Source of the DNA: an uncultured Lachnospiraceae bacterium
GTDB lineage: Bacteria; Bacillota; Clostridia; Lachnospirales; Lachnospiraceae
NCBI GenBank assembly: GCA_946566415.1
Contig: CAMNWW010000049.1
Location: forward strand, 1 to 11,036
Direction: 5' to 3'
DNA: 11,036 nucleotides
The translations under genes and the position numbers were made by a program. Of this stretch, positions 1-5,690 are shown in pieces; position 1 is the first letter of the stretch, and every line of letters begins with the position of its first letter. The notes beneath the pieces are model-generated. The model did not search any database. It saw nothing but the letters and a program-made list of their open reading frames with translations, and was not told the DNA's origin.

Positions 1-108
1 GCTCTGGAAAGGATTTTGCAAGACGATCGCGATCGAGGAGAGGAAAAGCAGCCAGCGGCAGCGGCAAAACCTTCCTTTGTGGTATCGAGTCAATATGACA
101 GAATTTAA
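1..108 (+). CDS. 3' end of an unrecognised gene (partial)
   Basis: A reading frame is open from the window edge to a TAA at 106-108 and encodes the last 35 residues of a protein. The tail is charged (an acidic/basic stretch with DDRDRGEEK), then has an alanine run, and ends in SSQYDRI. The reading looks protein-like and its stop lies 85 nt before the start of the helicase gene on the same strand, so it probably is the end of the upstream gene. The two could be co-transcribed, as I see no terminator hairpin between them. I do not recognise the family from this fragment and assign no function. Confidence 0.55.
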   Translation, partial: ALERILQDDRDRGEEKQPAAAAKPSFVVSSQYDRI

Positions 109-193
109 GGAGACCTAATCCTAACTTCCCTGAAAGGCGATTTCGTGGTAAGATAAGAGAAAAGCCAGTAGGGAAAGCCAGGGAGAGAGGACG

Positions 194-2566
194 ATGGAAC
201 AGCAGATGCCGGTAATCCGGATTTCGGTGCGCAGTCTGGTAGAGTTTATTCTGCGTGAAGGTGATATTGATAATCGGACAGGAGGCGGTCCGGATGCAGA
301 GGCAATGCAGCTCGGAGGCAAGATCCACCGCAGAATACAAAAGAGGATGGGACCAGAGTACCATGCGGAGGTTCCGCTTAAGACGGAAGTAGAATGTGAA
401 GGATTTTTACTGCGGATTGAAGGACGTGCGGATGGAATCATAGACGATGACGGGACGACCGTGATCGACGAGATCAAAGGAGTCCTGTGCGCGCTCGATA
501 AGATACAAGAACCAATAGGAGTCCATCTTGCCCAGGCAAAGTGTTATGCATGGATGTACAGCCGCCAGCATGACAGCGCTCGGATGGGAGTGCAGATGAC
601 ATACTGTCAGATGGAGACGGAAGAGATTAAAAGATTCCGTCAAGAGTACACATTTGAAGAGCTGGATATTTGGTTCACAGCTCTTGTCCGGGAATATGAG
701 AAGTGGGCAAGATTTCAGGTGGAATGGAGACAGGTTCGGAATGCGTCTGCGAAGGAGGCAGTATTTCCTTTCGCGTACCGGGAGGGACAAAAAGAGCTGG
801 CGGCGTCTGTCTATCGGACAATCCTGCGTAAGAAGAAATTGTTCATCCAAGCGCCTACCGGCGTTGGAAAGACGATGGCTGCTGTTTTCCCGGCAGTCAA
901 AGCTGTTGGAGAAGGACTGGGCGAGAAGATTTTTTACCTGACAGCCAAGACGATCACCCGCACTGTGGCAGAACAGGCTTTTTCTAAGTTAAAGGAACAG
1001 GGACTTAGATGCAAGGTTATTACGCTCACTGCTAAGGAGAAGATCTGCTTTTGCGAGAAGACAGAATGCAATCCGGATGATTGTCCATATGCAAAGGGTC
1101 ATTATGACAGGGTGAATGACGCGATCTATGAACTATTGACAGACACAGACGAGATGAGTCGGGACGCTTTGGAAGCGCAGGCGAAGAAATATAGAGTCTG
1201 CCCGTTTGAGATGGCTCTGGATGTCTCGGTCTGGGTGGACGTGGTCATCTGCGACTATAATTATGTGTTCGATCCGGATGCCCATCTGCGGAGATTTTTC
1301 TCGGAAGGCGTATCCGGGGAATATTTGTTTCTGATAGACGAGGCGCATAATTTGGTAGAGCGGGGCAGGCAGATGTACAGCGCTCAGATTTATAAGGAAG
1401 ATTTTTTGACGGTAAAACGTCTTGTGAAAACAGAGAGCCTCAGGCTTGCCAAACGTCTGGAAGAATGCAATAGGATTTTGCTGGCCATGAAAAAGGAATG
1501 TGAAAATTACCAGGTTCTCGAAAGTATCTCACCCATATATTTAAAACTTATGAACGTGATGTCGGAGATGGAGGACTATCTGGAAGATTGTACCGACCGC
1601 GAGGTAAGGGACAGGGTTCTGGATCTGTATTTTTCTGTCCGCTCTTTTCTCAATATTTATGAAAGACTGGATGACAGCTATGTGATATACTGTGAACTCC
1701 AGCATGATAATCGGTTTATGTTGAAACTCTTCTGCGTGAATCCGGCTTCGGGACTCCAGGCATTTCTGGATATGGGTCGAAGCGCCGTCTTTTTTTCGGC
1801 GACCCTTCTGCCGATTCAATATTATAAACGGCTCTTAAGCACTGAAAAAGATAATTATGCCATTTACGCGGAGTCCTCGTTTGATCCGGCGAACCGTCTC
1901 TTAGTGAGCGGCGTGGACGTGAGTACCCGGTATACTCTGCGTACGGATGAGATGTATGGAAAATATGCACAGTATATTCGCCGCACGGTGAAAGCGAAAA
2001 AGGGAAATTATCTTGCTTTTTTCCCTTCATACCGATTCATGGAAGCAGTGTATGATGTTTTTTTGGAATTGCAGACAGAGGAGGAGAAGAACAAAACAGA
2101 GTGTGTTTTACAGTCCCAGTTCATGAACGAAGAGGCAAGGGAGATTTTTCTTGAGACATTTGAGGAGACGAGGGAGGGAAGCCTGGTAGGATTCTGCGTG
2201 ATGGGAGGGGTTTTTTCGGAAGGGATCGATCTGGACAGAGAGAAGCTGATCGGGGCATTCATTGTGGGAACCGGTCTTCCGCAGGTATGCAATGAACGGG
2301 AGATACTCAAAAATTATTTTGATAAAGAGGGGATGCAGGGATTCGACTACGCGTATCTTTATCCTGGGATGAATAAAGTTCTGCAGGCGGCAGGAAGAGT
2401 TATCCGTACAGAAGAAGACAAAGGGGTAATACTCCTTCTTGACGAACGGTTCCGTGAAAGAAGATGCCGGGAGACTTTCCCAAGAGAGTGGAAGGATTGT
2501 ACGGTCTGCCGTCTGGAAGAAATTGAGAAGAGAACGGCAGATTTCTGGAAAAGCCAGGGTACTTAA
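194..2566 (+). CDS. PD-(D/E)XK nuclease fused to XPD/DinG-type Fe-S DNA helicase
   Basis: A 790-residue superfamily 2 helicase, expected to unwind DNA 5'-3' with ATP in repair or recombination in the cytoplasm (family knowledge). The N-terminal ~180 residues look like a PD-(D/E)XK nuclease of the Cas4/RecB type: His45 in GGKIH, Asp80 in GRADG, Glu93-x-Lys95 in IDEIKG, and the QxxxY motif Gln114-Tyr118. The helicase follows: Walker A APTGVGKT (220-227); a cysteine group at 285/287, 292, 297 and 336 matching the XPD/DinG iron-sulfur domain; DEAH at 382-385; and motif VI QAAGRVIR (731-738). The cysteine cluster typical of AddB/Cas4 nucleases is not seen, so any cluster belongs to the helicase. 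The start is ATG 194 with a purine-rich site (GGGAGAGAGG, 181-190) before it. B. subtilis DinG carries a DnaQ-like exonuclease at this position instead. The biological role is unknown. Confidence 0.93.
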   Translation: MEQQMPVIRISVRSLVEFILREGDIDNRTGGGPDAEAMQLGGKIHRRIQKRMGPEYHAEVPLKTEVECEGFLLRIEGRADGIIDDDGTTVIDEIKGVLCALDKIQEPIGVHLAQAKCYAWMYSRQHDSARMGVQMTYCQMETEEIKRFRQEYTFEELDIWFTALVREYEKWARFQVEWRQVRNASAKEAVFPFAYREGQKELAASVYRTILRKKKLFIQAPTGVGKTMAAVFPAVKAVGEGLGEKIFYLTAKTITRTVAEQAFSKLKEQGLRCKVITLTAKEKICFCEKTECNPDDCPYAKGHYDRVNDAIYELLTDTDEMSRDALEAQAKKYRVCPFEMALDVSVWVDVVICDYNYVFDPDAHLRRFFSEGVSGEYLFLIDEAHNLVERGRQMYSAQIYKEDFLTVKRLVKTESLRLAKRLEECNRILLAMKKECENYQVLESISPIYLKLMNVMSEMEDYLEDCTDREVRDRVLDLYFSVRSFLNIYERLDDSYVIYCELQHDNRFMLKLFCVNPASGLQAFLDMGRSAVFFSATLLPIQYYKRLLSTEKDNYAIYAESSFDPANRLLVSGVDVSTRYTLRTDEMYGKYAQYIRRTVKAKKGNYLAFFPSYRFMEAVYDVFLELQTEEEKNKTECVLQSQFMNEEAREIFLETFEETREGSLVGFCVMGGVFSEGIDLDREKLIGAFIVGTGLPQVCNEREILKNYFDKEGMQGFDYAYLYPGMNKVLQAAGRVIRTEEDKGVILLLDERFRERRCRETFPREWKDCTVCRLEEIEKRTADFWKSQGT

Positions 2567-3447
2567 GGAATCTGGTCAAAATAGCTCATAAACTCTTCGA
2601 TAGCATGGGATAACGGAAGAGGACTGCTGCTCGCAATGACGAGCTGTCGGCTGGGAAGCTGCTGCGTTGTTTTTACAATGAACAGATCATCCGCCCCGTT
2701 AGGATAACAGTAGTCCGGAATAAAGGCAATGCCAAGACCGATTCTTGCAAGGTCGATCAGAAGATCATTGCTGCTCAGTTCGATCTCGGGTACCAGGTCA
2801 AGCTGGTGCTGTTGAAAAAGCGTATGAAGAAATTCACTGGTAGTACTTTTTTTATCCAGCATGATGATCGGATAATCCAGGAGCTGCCGAAGACTCAGTT
2901 TTCTGTCTTTCAGTTCTTTAAAAGAAGTATTGGCAATGAAAACATCTCGGAAATCTTTGATTTTTTTCAAAGAAGCGACATTTCCCAGATAAGCATTCGG
3001 ATAATTGGCGACGATCAGGTCTACCTGTCCGTTTTCCAGAAGTTCGGCGCATTTGATAGAGGTAGCGTTCGTTACCTTAATATGCGTATTAGGGAATGAC
3101 TGATGGAAACGCTTCAGATACGGGACAAGAAAGTAGCGGCAGATTGTGTCGCTTGCGCCGATCCGTATCTGTCCTCCGGTGGAAGCAGAATCCAGAATTT
3201 GGGATTCTCCTTTACGAATCAGGAGGACGGCCGGTTCGATATGGCGGAGAAGAATCTCTCCTTCCGGCGTGAGGCAGACCTTTTTAGTACTGCGGATGAA
3301 GAGAGTCTGCCCCAGCTTTTTTTCCAGAGTCTTGACGGACTGGCTGACTGCTGACTGCGAGATATATAGTTTCTTCGATGCCTCGGAAAAGCTCAAGGTG
3401 TCCGCCACGTAATAAAATACTTTATATAATTCATAATTGATGTCCAT
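2563..3447 (-). CDS. LysR-family transcriptional regulator
   Basis: A 294-residue protein of the usual LysR length. Residues about 2-60 form the winged helix-turn-helix (SFSEASKKLYISQSAVSQSV, then KTLEKKLGQTLF and a TPEGE wing), the classic LysR signature. Residues about 92-290 read as the periplasmic-binding-protein-like effector domain, which binds a small co-inducer and is reached after the QIRIGASD strand. The start at 3445-3447 is supported by GGGGAGG seven bases upstream. Its own promoter (3481-3509) lies in the gap before the XRE gene, so it need not depend on the operon behind it. Unlike many LysR genes it has no divergently transcribed partner, so no target can be deduced from context. 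The ligand is not identifiable by eye. The 3' end is convergent with the helicase gene, with both stop codons inside one TTAA. Confidence 0.95.
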   Translation of the reverse strand: MDINYELYKVFYYVADTLSFSEASKKLYISQSAVSQSVKTLEKKLGQTLFIRSTKKVCLTPEGEILLRHIEPAVLLIRKGESQILDSASTGGQIRIGASDTICRYFLVPYLKRFHQSFPNTHIKVTNATSIKCAELLENGQVDLIVANYPNAYLGNVASLKKIKDFRDVFIANTSFKELKDRKLSLRQLLDYPIIMLDKKSTTSEFLHTLFQQHQLDLVPEIELSSNDLLIDLARIGLGIAFIPDYCYPNGADDLFIVKTTQQLPSRQLVIASSSPLPLSHAIEEFMSYFDQIP

Positions 3448-3480
3448 TATTAAACCTCCCCTTGCCGCCGCGTGCTACTT

Positions 3481-3509
3481 AGTATAGCATTTTTCTTGGC
3501 AAGTTTCAA
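3481..3509 (-). promoter_or_regulatory. Promoter of the LysR-type gene
   Basis: On the minus strand a -35 box TTGAAA (3504-3509) and a -10 box TATACT (3481-3486) are separated by exactly 17 bp. This predicts a start near 3474 and a short leader of about 27 nt that contains the GGGGAGG ribosome binding site. It would let the regulator be transcribed independently of the XRE gene just upstream. Confidence 0.75.
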
Positions 3510-3517
3510 TTGGACGT

Positions 3518-3529
3518 GCAACTTGTTGC
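3518..3529. repeat. Small inverted repeat upstream of the LysR promoter
   Basis: GCAAC (3518-3522) and GTTGC (3525-3529) form a perfect 5-bp inverted repeat with a 2-bp centre. It lies about 50 bp upstream of the predicted LysR start, which is where an autoregulatory site could sit. It also touches the stop codon of the XRE gene. A repeat this short can occur by chance. Confidence 0.3.
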
Positions 3530-3729
3530 TACTTGAAAATGAATATTTCTTCAATCGGGGCGCCGACAGCCCTTGAGATATCGACCGCCAACTTAAGGGA
3601 AGGATTGTACTGTGCCTTTTCCAGTCTCATGATTGTCTCGCGGCGAACTCCGACCTCCAGTGCAAGTTGTTCCTGAGTCATTTCCTTTAACTGTCTGTAT
3701 TTTTTTAATCTGCATTCAAAATCCGGCAT
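3529..3729 (-). CDS. Small XRE-family helix-turn-helix regulator
   Basis: A 66-residue protein that is almost entirely one Cro/CI-type helix-turn-helix domain. Recognisable parts are RLKKYRQLKEMTQEQLALEV, then RRETIMRLEKAQYNPSLKLA, and the closing AVGAPIEEIFIF typical of the family. It should bind DNA as a dimer, with no sensing domain. It is the second gene of an operon: three bases separate its ATG (3727-3729) from the stop of the DUF3796-like gene, and the GAGGAG at the end of that gene serves as its ribosome binding site, so translation is likely coupled. Such minimal XRE proteins often occur beside small membrane proteins. Autoregulation through the inverted repeat at 4418-4500 is a reasonable inference, not shown. 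Confidence 0.93.
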   Translation of the reverse strand: MPDFECRLKKYRQLKEMTQEQLALEVGVRRETIMRLEKAQYNPSLKLAVDISRAVGAPIEEIFIFK

Positions 3730-3732
3730 CGT

Positions 3733-4401
3733 CTACTCCTCATCCTGAAAGTTCTGCTTATCATGGTCATAATGGTACAATAAATATTCGCTAAGAAACA
3801 CTTCCAGCGCAATAGAAAGGGATATAATGATCAAAAGTGCGATCAAAGTATATTCCAGGTTTCCCAAAAGGCTTCCGCGTCCCAGGATCACGATAGCAAG
3901 GAAAATGATTGCTAAGGCGATTTTGTTTGCTGTAAAATGGGCTTTCATTTTATTTTCCAGATATCTTTCATCCATAAAGGTGTCCGACATTTTTCCCTCG
4001 TAGAAAAATCCGAAAAAGCCGAAAAACATAAAAAACGCAAAAGGAAAGATCGTCTTATCAACACTGTAAGTCCAGAATCCCATTAGACCAAAGAACCCGC
4101 AAAATCCTAAAAGACCTAATTTCGGATTCAGCTTTCTGGTGGACTTTACGCCGGATTCCCGGAACTTCTTTATCACGATCGCCCGTATCAGCTGAATAAA
4201 GAGATACAGGACAAATAGACCGAGAAAGATGCCGGAGAGGAGCATGGGGAGATCCTGTACCTGAAAAACATATTTTGAAAAATCCATTGGTTCGACCAGT
4301 CTGGAATCATTAAAGGTTATTGAGTAACATGTAGATGCTGCAGTGAACAGGACGCACACGATACCGAAGAAAATGGTAAGTTTTTTTGTTGTTTTTTTCA
4401 T
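3733..4401 (-). CDS. DUF3796-like multi-spanning membrane protein
   Basis: A 222-residue integral membrane protein, first gene of the operon with the XRE regulator. Hydrophobic segments lie at about residues 8-27, 53-77, 96-112, 118-134, 160-174 and 182-204. The middle carries the pattern I associate with DUF3796: KLGLLGFCGFFGLMGF, then FFMFFGFFGFFYEGK, then MDERYLENKMKA. Function is unknown. A longer reading from TTG at 4417-4419 exists, but I prefer ATG 4399-4401 because GGAGGG (4410-4415) sits 8 nt before it and would fall inside the coding region of the longer version. An XRE regulator paired with a multi-spanning membrane protein could be a signal-sensing pair or a small stress/bacteriocin-response unit; this is inference from context only. 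Confidence 0.85.
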   Translation of the reverse strand: MKKTTKKLTIFFGIVCVLFTAASTCYSITFNDSRLVEPMDFSKYVFQVQDLPMLLSGIFLGLFVLYLFIQLIRAIVIKKFRESGVKSTRKLNPKLGLLGFCGFFGLMGFWTYSVDKTIFPFAFFMFFGFFGFFYEGKMSDTFMDERYLENKMKAHFTANKIALAIIFLAIVILGRGSLLGNLEYTLIALLIIISLSIALEVFLSEYLLYHYDHDKQNFQDEE

Positions 4402-4409
4402 GATTTTAA

Positions 4410-4415
4410 CCCTCC
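4410..4415 (-). promoter_or_regulatory. Ribosome binding site that sets the DUF3796-like start
   Basis: GGAGGG on the minus strand, 8 nt before ATG 4399-4401. The upstream TTG at 4417-4419 has no comparable site, so this element decides for the shorter 222-residue protein. Confidence 0.75.
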
Positions 4416-4417
4416 AC

Positions 4418-4500
4418 AAGTGATGTATTTGTATCTTGATGAGATAAATATATCGCTTAATGCTCTGAGTGTCAAGAGAAAAGATACAAATAAATCACTT
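4418..4500. repeat. 18-bp inverted repeat bracketing the operon promoter
   Basis: AAGTGATGTATTTGTATC (4418-4435) and GATACAAATAAATCACTT (4483-4500) are reverse complements at 17 of 18 positions, with centres 65 bp apart. Arm 1 would lie at about +5 to +22 of the minus transcript. Arm 2 lies just upstream of its -35 box and between the two divergent -35 boxes. Only arm 1 is in the predicted minus transcript, so this is not an RNA hairpin. The placement suggests a pair of operators, possibly for the XRE protein encoded in the same operon, acting by looping or by double occupancy. The repeat is seen directly; binding is inference. Confidence 0.7.
4447..4475 (-). promoter_or_regulatory. Strong promoter of the DUF3796/XRE operon
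   Basis: A perfect TTGACA -35 box (4470-4475) and a TATATT -10 box (4447-4452) on the minus strand are separated by 17 bp. The start is predicted near 4440, giving a leader of about 40 nt. A near-consensus promoter framed by two inverted-repeat arms is what one expects for a gene kept off by a repressor. Confidence 0.8.
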
Positions 4501-4504
4501 TTTC

Positions 4505-4533
4505 TTGCCGACCTTACCATATTGGAGTATAAT
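4505..4533 (+). promoter_or_regulatory. Probable promoter of the DUF1461-like gene
   Basis: TTGCCG (4505-4510) and a consensus TATAAT (4528-4533) are spaced by 17 bp, with a start predicted near 4540. This would give an unusually long leader of roughly 297 nt that includes the hairpin and the tandem repeat. Its -35 box lies only 4 bp from inverted-repeat arm 2, so the divergent genes may share a regulator. Confidence 0.6.
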
Positions 4534-4570
4534 GTGCACAAAGGCAATGAGCAGTGCGGAAAAAACAAAG

Positions 4571-4605
4571 TGGATTTTCGGCATGCTTGCATGTAAGAAA
4601 ATCCA
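4571..4605. other. Hairpin in the leader, possible attenuator
   Basis: TGGATTTTC (4571-4579) pairs perfectly with GAAAATCCA (4597-4605). The loop contains a second short stem, CATGC (4582-4586) with GCATG (4589-4593). On the plus strand the hairpin is followed by TCTTTGGGTTTTT, and on the minus strand by CTTTGTTTTTT, so it could terminate transcription weakly in either direction. The stem is AT-rich, which weakens the terminator reading. Confidence 0.45.
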
Positions 4606-4641
4606 TCTTTGGGTTTTTCCATAGGGCGAATGCCCGTGAAT

Positions 4642-4808
4642 GAGGAAGCCGAAGGATTCCGAATTTGCACTGCGGTGGGCTTTTGCGGACACCGCTTGCA
4701 AGGCAAAGAGGAAGCCGAAGGATTCCGAATTTGCACTGCGGTCTGTTTTTGCGGGCAACGCTTGCAAGGCAAAGGGGAAGCCGGAGGATTCCGAATTTGC
4801 ACTGCGGT
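4642..4808. repeat. Tandem repeat, 66-bp period, about 2.5 copies
   Basis: A 35-bp core occurs at 4642-4676, 4708-4742 and 4774-4808, exactly 66 bp apart, separated by related 31-bp linkers (4677-4707 and 4743-4773). Copies 1 and 2 of the core are identical; copy 3 differs by two A-to-G changes. A degenerate linker-like stretch precedes copy 1 (4611-4641). Within unit 1 GCGGTG (4672-4677) can pair with CACCGC (4690-4695), so the unit can fold. Open frames on both strands through it are a by-product of a period divisible by three. The array ends 28 bp before the DUF1461-like start codon. Confidence 0.88.
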
Positions 4809-4836
4809 CGGCTAAAGATCAGAAAGAAGGAAGATC

Positions 4837-5559
4837 ATGAAAGAAGGAAAAGCAAGACAAAGAGTCCATGCGGTGCTGGGGATACTCATCGCTGTGGCAG
4901 CCATTTTTATTTTTCTCATTAGCAGTTTTGAGATCGGAGCGTACAGTGATTATGGGTTTTATGAGAAGGAATATGAGAAGTACCATGTGGCGGACGACCT
5001 GGGGATGGACATGCCGGATATTATGAAGGTCACGCGGTATATGATGTCCTATTTAAAAGGCGGCGAAGAGGCGCTGAGCATTGAGGCGAATATAGAAGGC
5101 GTTGACCAGGATTTTTTCAATGAGCAGGATCGTTTTCATATGGGGGAGGTTCGGGAATTGTTCCTAGGCGGTTTAATGCTGCGAAGGGTCGCTTTTATTA
5201 TTCTGATTGTGTTAACTGCTTTTTTAATAAAGAACTGCAGAGAGTGGAGGGTACTTCTCTCTAAAATGTACCAGAGGACGCTTGCGGTCTTTCTTTCCCT
5301 AACTGTGATTCTGGGAATACTTATTTCACAGGATTTTAATAAGTATTTTGTGATCTTCCATCATATTTTCTTTGACAATGATCAGTGGATATTCGACCCG
5401 GCGACAGACTATATGATCAGGATGCTGCCGGAAGGGTTTTTCTATGACATGGTAATGCGGATCGGCGTGATCTTCATCTTGTTCCTTCTGGTATTTTTGG
5501 CCGTCAGCATAGCTGTAAGGGTTCTGGACGGAAGAAAACGCAAAACGGACAGCCAGTAA
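4837..5559 (+). CDS. DUF1461 (TIGR01906)-type integral membrane protein
   Basis: A 240-residue protein with four likely membrane segments at about residues 11-32, 114-132, 146-165 and 206-228. The large loop between segments 1 and 2 carries FNEQDRFHMGEV (94-105), and the loop between 3 and 4 carries FHHIFFDNDQW (174-184) followed by MLPEGFF (196-202). These conserved polar motifs next to membrane helices are the signature I associate with the TIGR01906/DUF1461 family. Its biochemical function is not known to me. The start at 4837 is preceded by a modest AAGGAAG site. It is divergent from the DUF3796/XRE operon and shares the control region with it. No clear terminator follows it; purL begins 131 bp downstream with its own promoter region. 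Confidence 0.88.
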   Translation: MKEGKARQRVHAVLGILIAVAAIFIFLISSFEIGAYSDYGFYEKEYEKYHVADDLGMDMPDIMKVTRYMMSYLKGGEEALSIEANIEGVDQDFFNEQDRFHMGEVRELFLGGLMLRRVAFIILIVLTAFLIKNCREWRVLLSKMYQRTLAVFLSLTVILGILISQDFNKYFVIFHHIFFDNDQWIFDPATDYMIRMLPEGFFYDMVMRIGVIFILFLLVFLAVSIAVRVLDGRKRKTDSQ

Positions 5560-5590
5560 TAAGCATGCCTTATGAAAAAAATTAAATATA

Positions 5591-5624
5591 TTGATTATAC
5601 TTATAAAAAAGGATATGGTAAACT
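5591..5624 (+). promoter_or_regulatory. Promoter region of purL
   Basis: An AT-rich stretch offers TTGATT (5591-5596), 17 bp, TATGGT (5614-5619). The alternative is an extended -10, TGG-TAAACT, with TAAACT at 5619-5624. Either would start transcription near 5626-5631 and give a leader of about 60 nt. The exact register is uncertain. Confidence 0.5.
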
Positions 5625-5650
5625 ATTTATAACAGTAACGAGCAGAAAGT

Positions 5651-5665
5651 TTTGCGCACCGCAAA
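5651..5665. promoter_or_regulatory. Perfect inverted repeat in the purL leader
   Basis: TTTGCG (5651-5656) and CGCAAA (5660-5665) form a 6-bp perfect inverted repeat with a 3-nt centre, about 15 nt before the purL ribosome binding site. In RNA it would be a small hairpin; in DNA it could be an operator. The half-sites equal those of the proteobacterial PurR box but in the opposite orientation, which may be coincidence. No purine riboswitch is recognisable in the short leader. Confidence 0.4.
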
Positions 5666-5690
5666 GTAATTGGGACGAATGGAGGAGACT

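Larger units (their letters stand above)
4402..4836. other. 435-bp divergent intergenic control region
   Basis: This gap separates the minus-strand DUF3796/XRE operon from the plus-strand DUF1461-like gene. Going left to right it holds the operon's ribosome binding site, inverted-repeat arm 1 (4418-4435), the minus promoter (4447-4475), arm 2 (4483-4500), a plus promoter (4505-4533), a hairpin (4571-4605) and a tandem repeat (4642-4808). Long open frames cross it on both strands, but none has a convincing ribosome binding site, and the repeat period (66 bp, a multiple of three) keeps frames open artificially. I read it as regulatory rather than coding. Confidence 0.6.

Noticed and set aside
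4418..4500. Miniature transposable element with 18-bp terminal repeats
   Set aside because: The arms sit precisely around a promoter and ribosome binding site of the adjacent operon, and I found no obvious target-site duplication; an operator pair is the simpler reading, though a genome search could overturn this.
4398..4802. 134-codon minus-strand frame across the control region
   Set aside because: It reads through the array, both promoters and the inverted repeat, with a proline/cysteine-rich repetitive product; no convincing start site.
4642..4808. CRISPR-like array
   Set aside because: The 31-bp linkers are related to one another rather than unique spacers, there are only three cores, and no cas gene is near. 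The Cas4-like domain in the helicase protein is not evidence of CRISPR.
4609..4922. Plus-strand frames of 66-85 codons across the tandem repeat
   Set aside because: They begin at TTG or poorly supported ATG codons, are repetitive because the period is divisible by three, and overlap the start of the DUF1461-like gene in another frame.
5562..5580. Short inverted repeat ATAAG/CTTAT after the DUF1461-like gene as a terminator
   Set aside because: The stem is only 5 bp, AT-rich, and followed by an A-run rather than a T-run on the plus strand, so it would not terminate the upstream gene.
5670..5690. Longer PurL start at TTG 5670 or ATG 5679
   Set aside because: Both lie at or before the GGAGGAG site (5681-5687) that precedes ATG 5691, and neither has a good site of its own.
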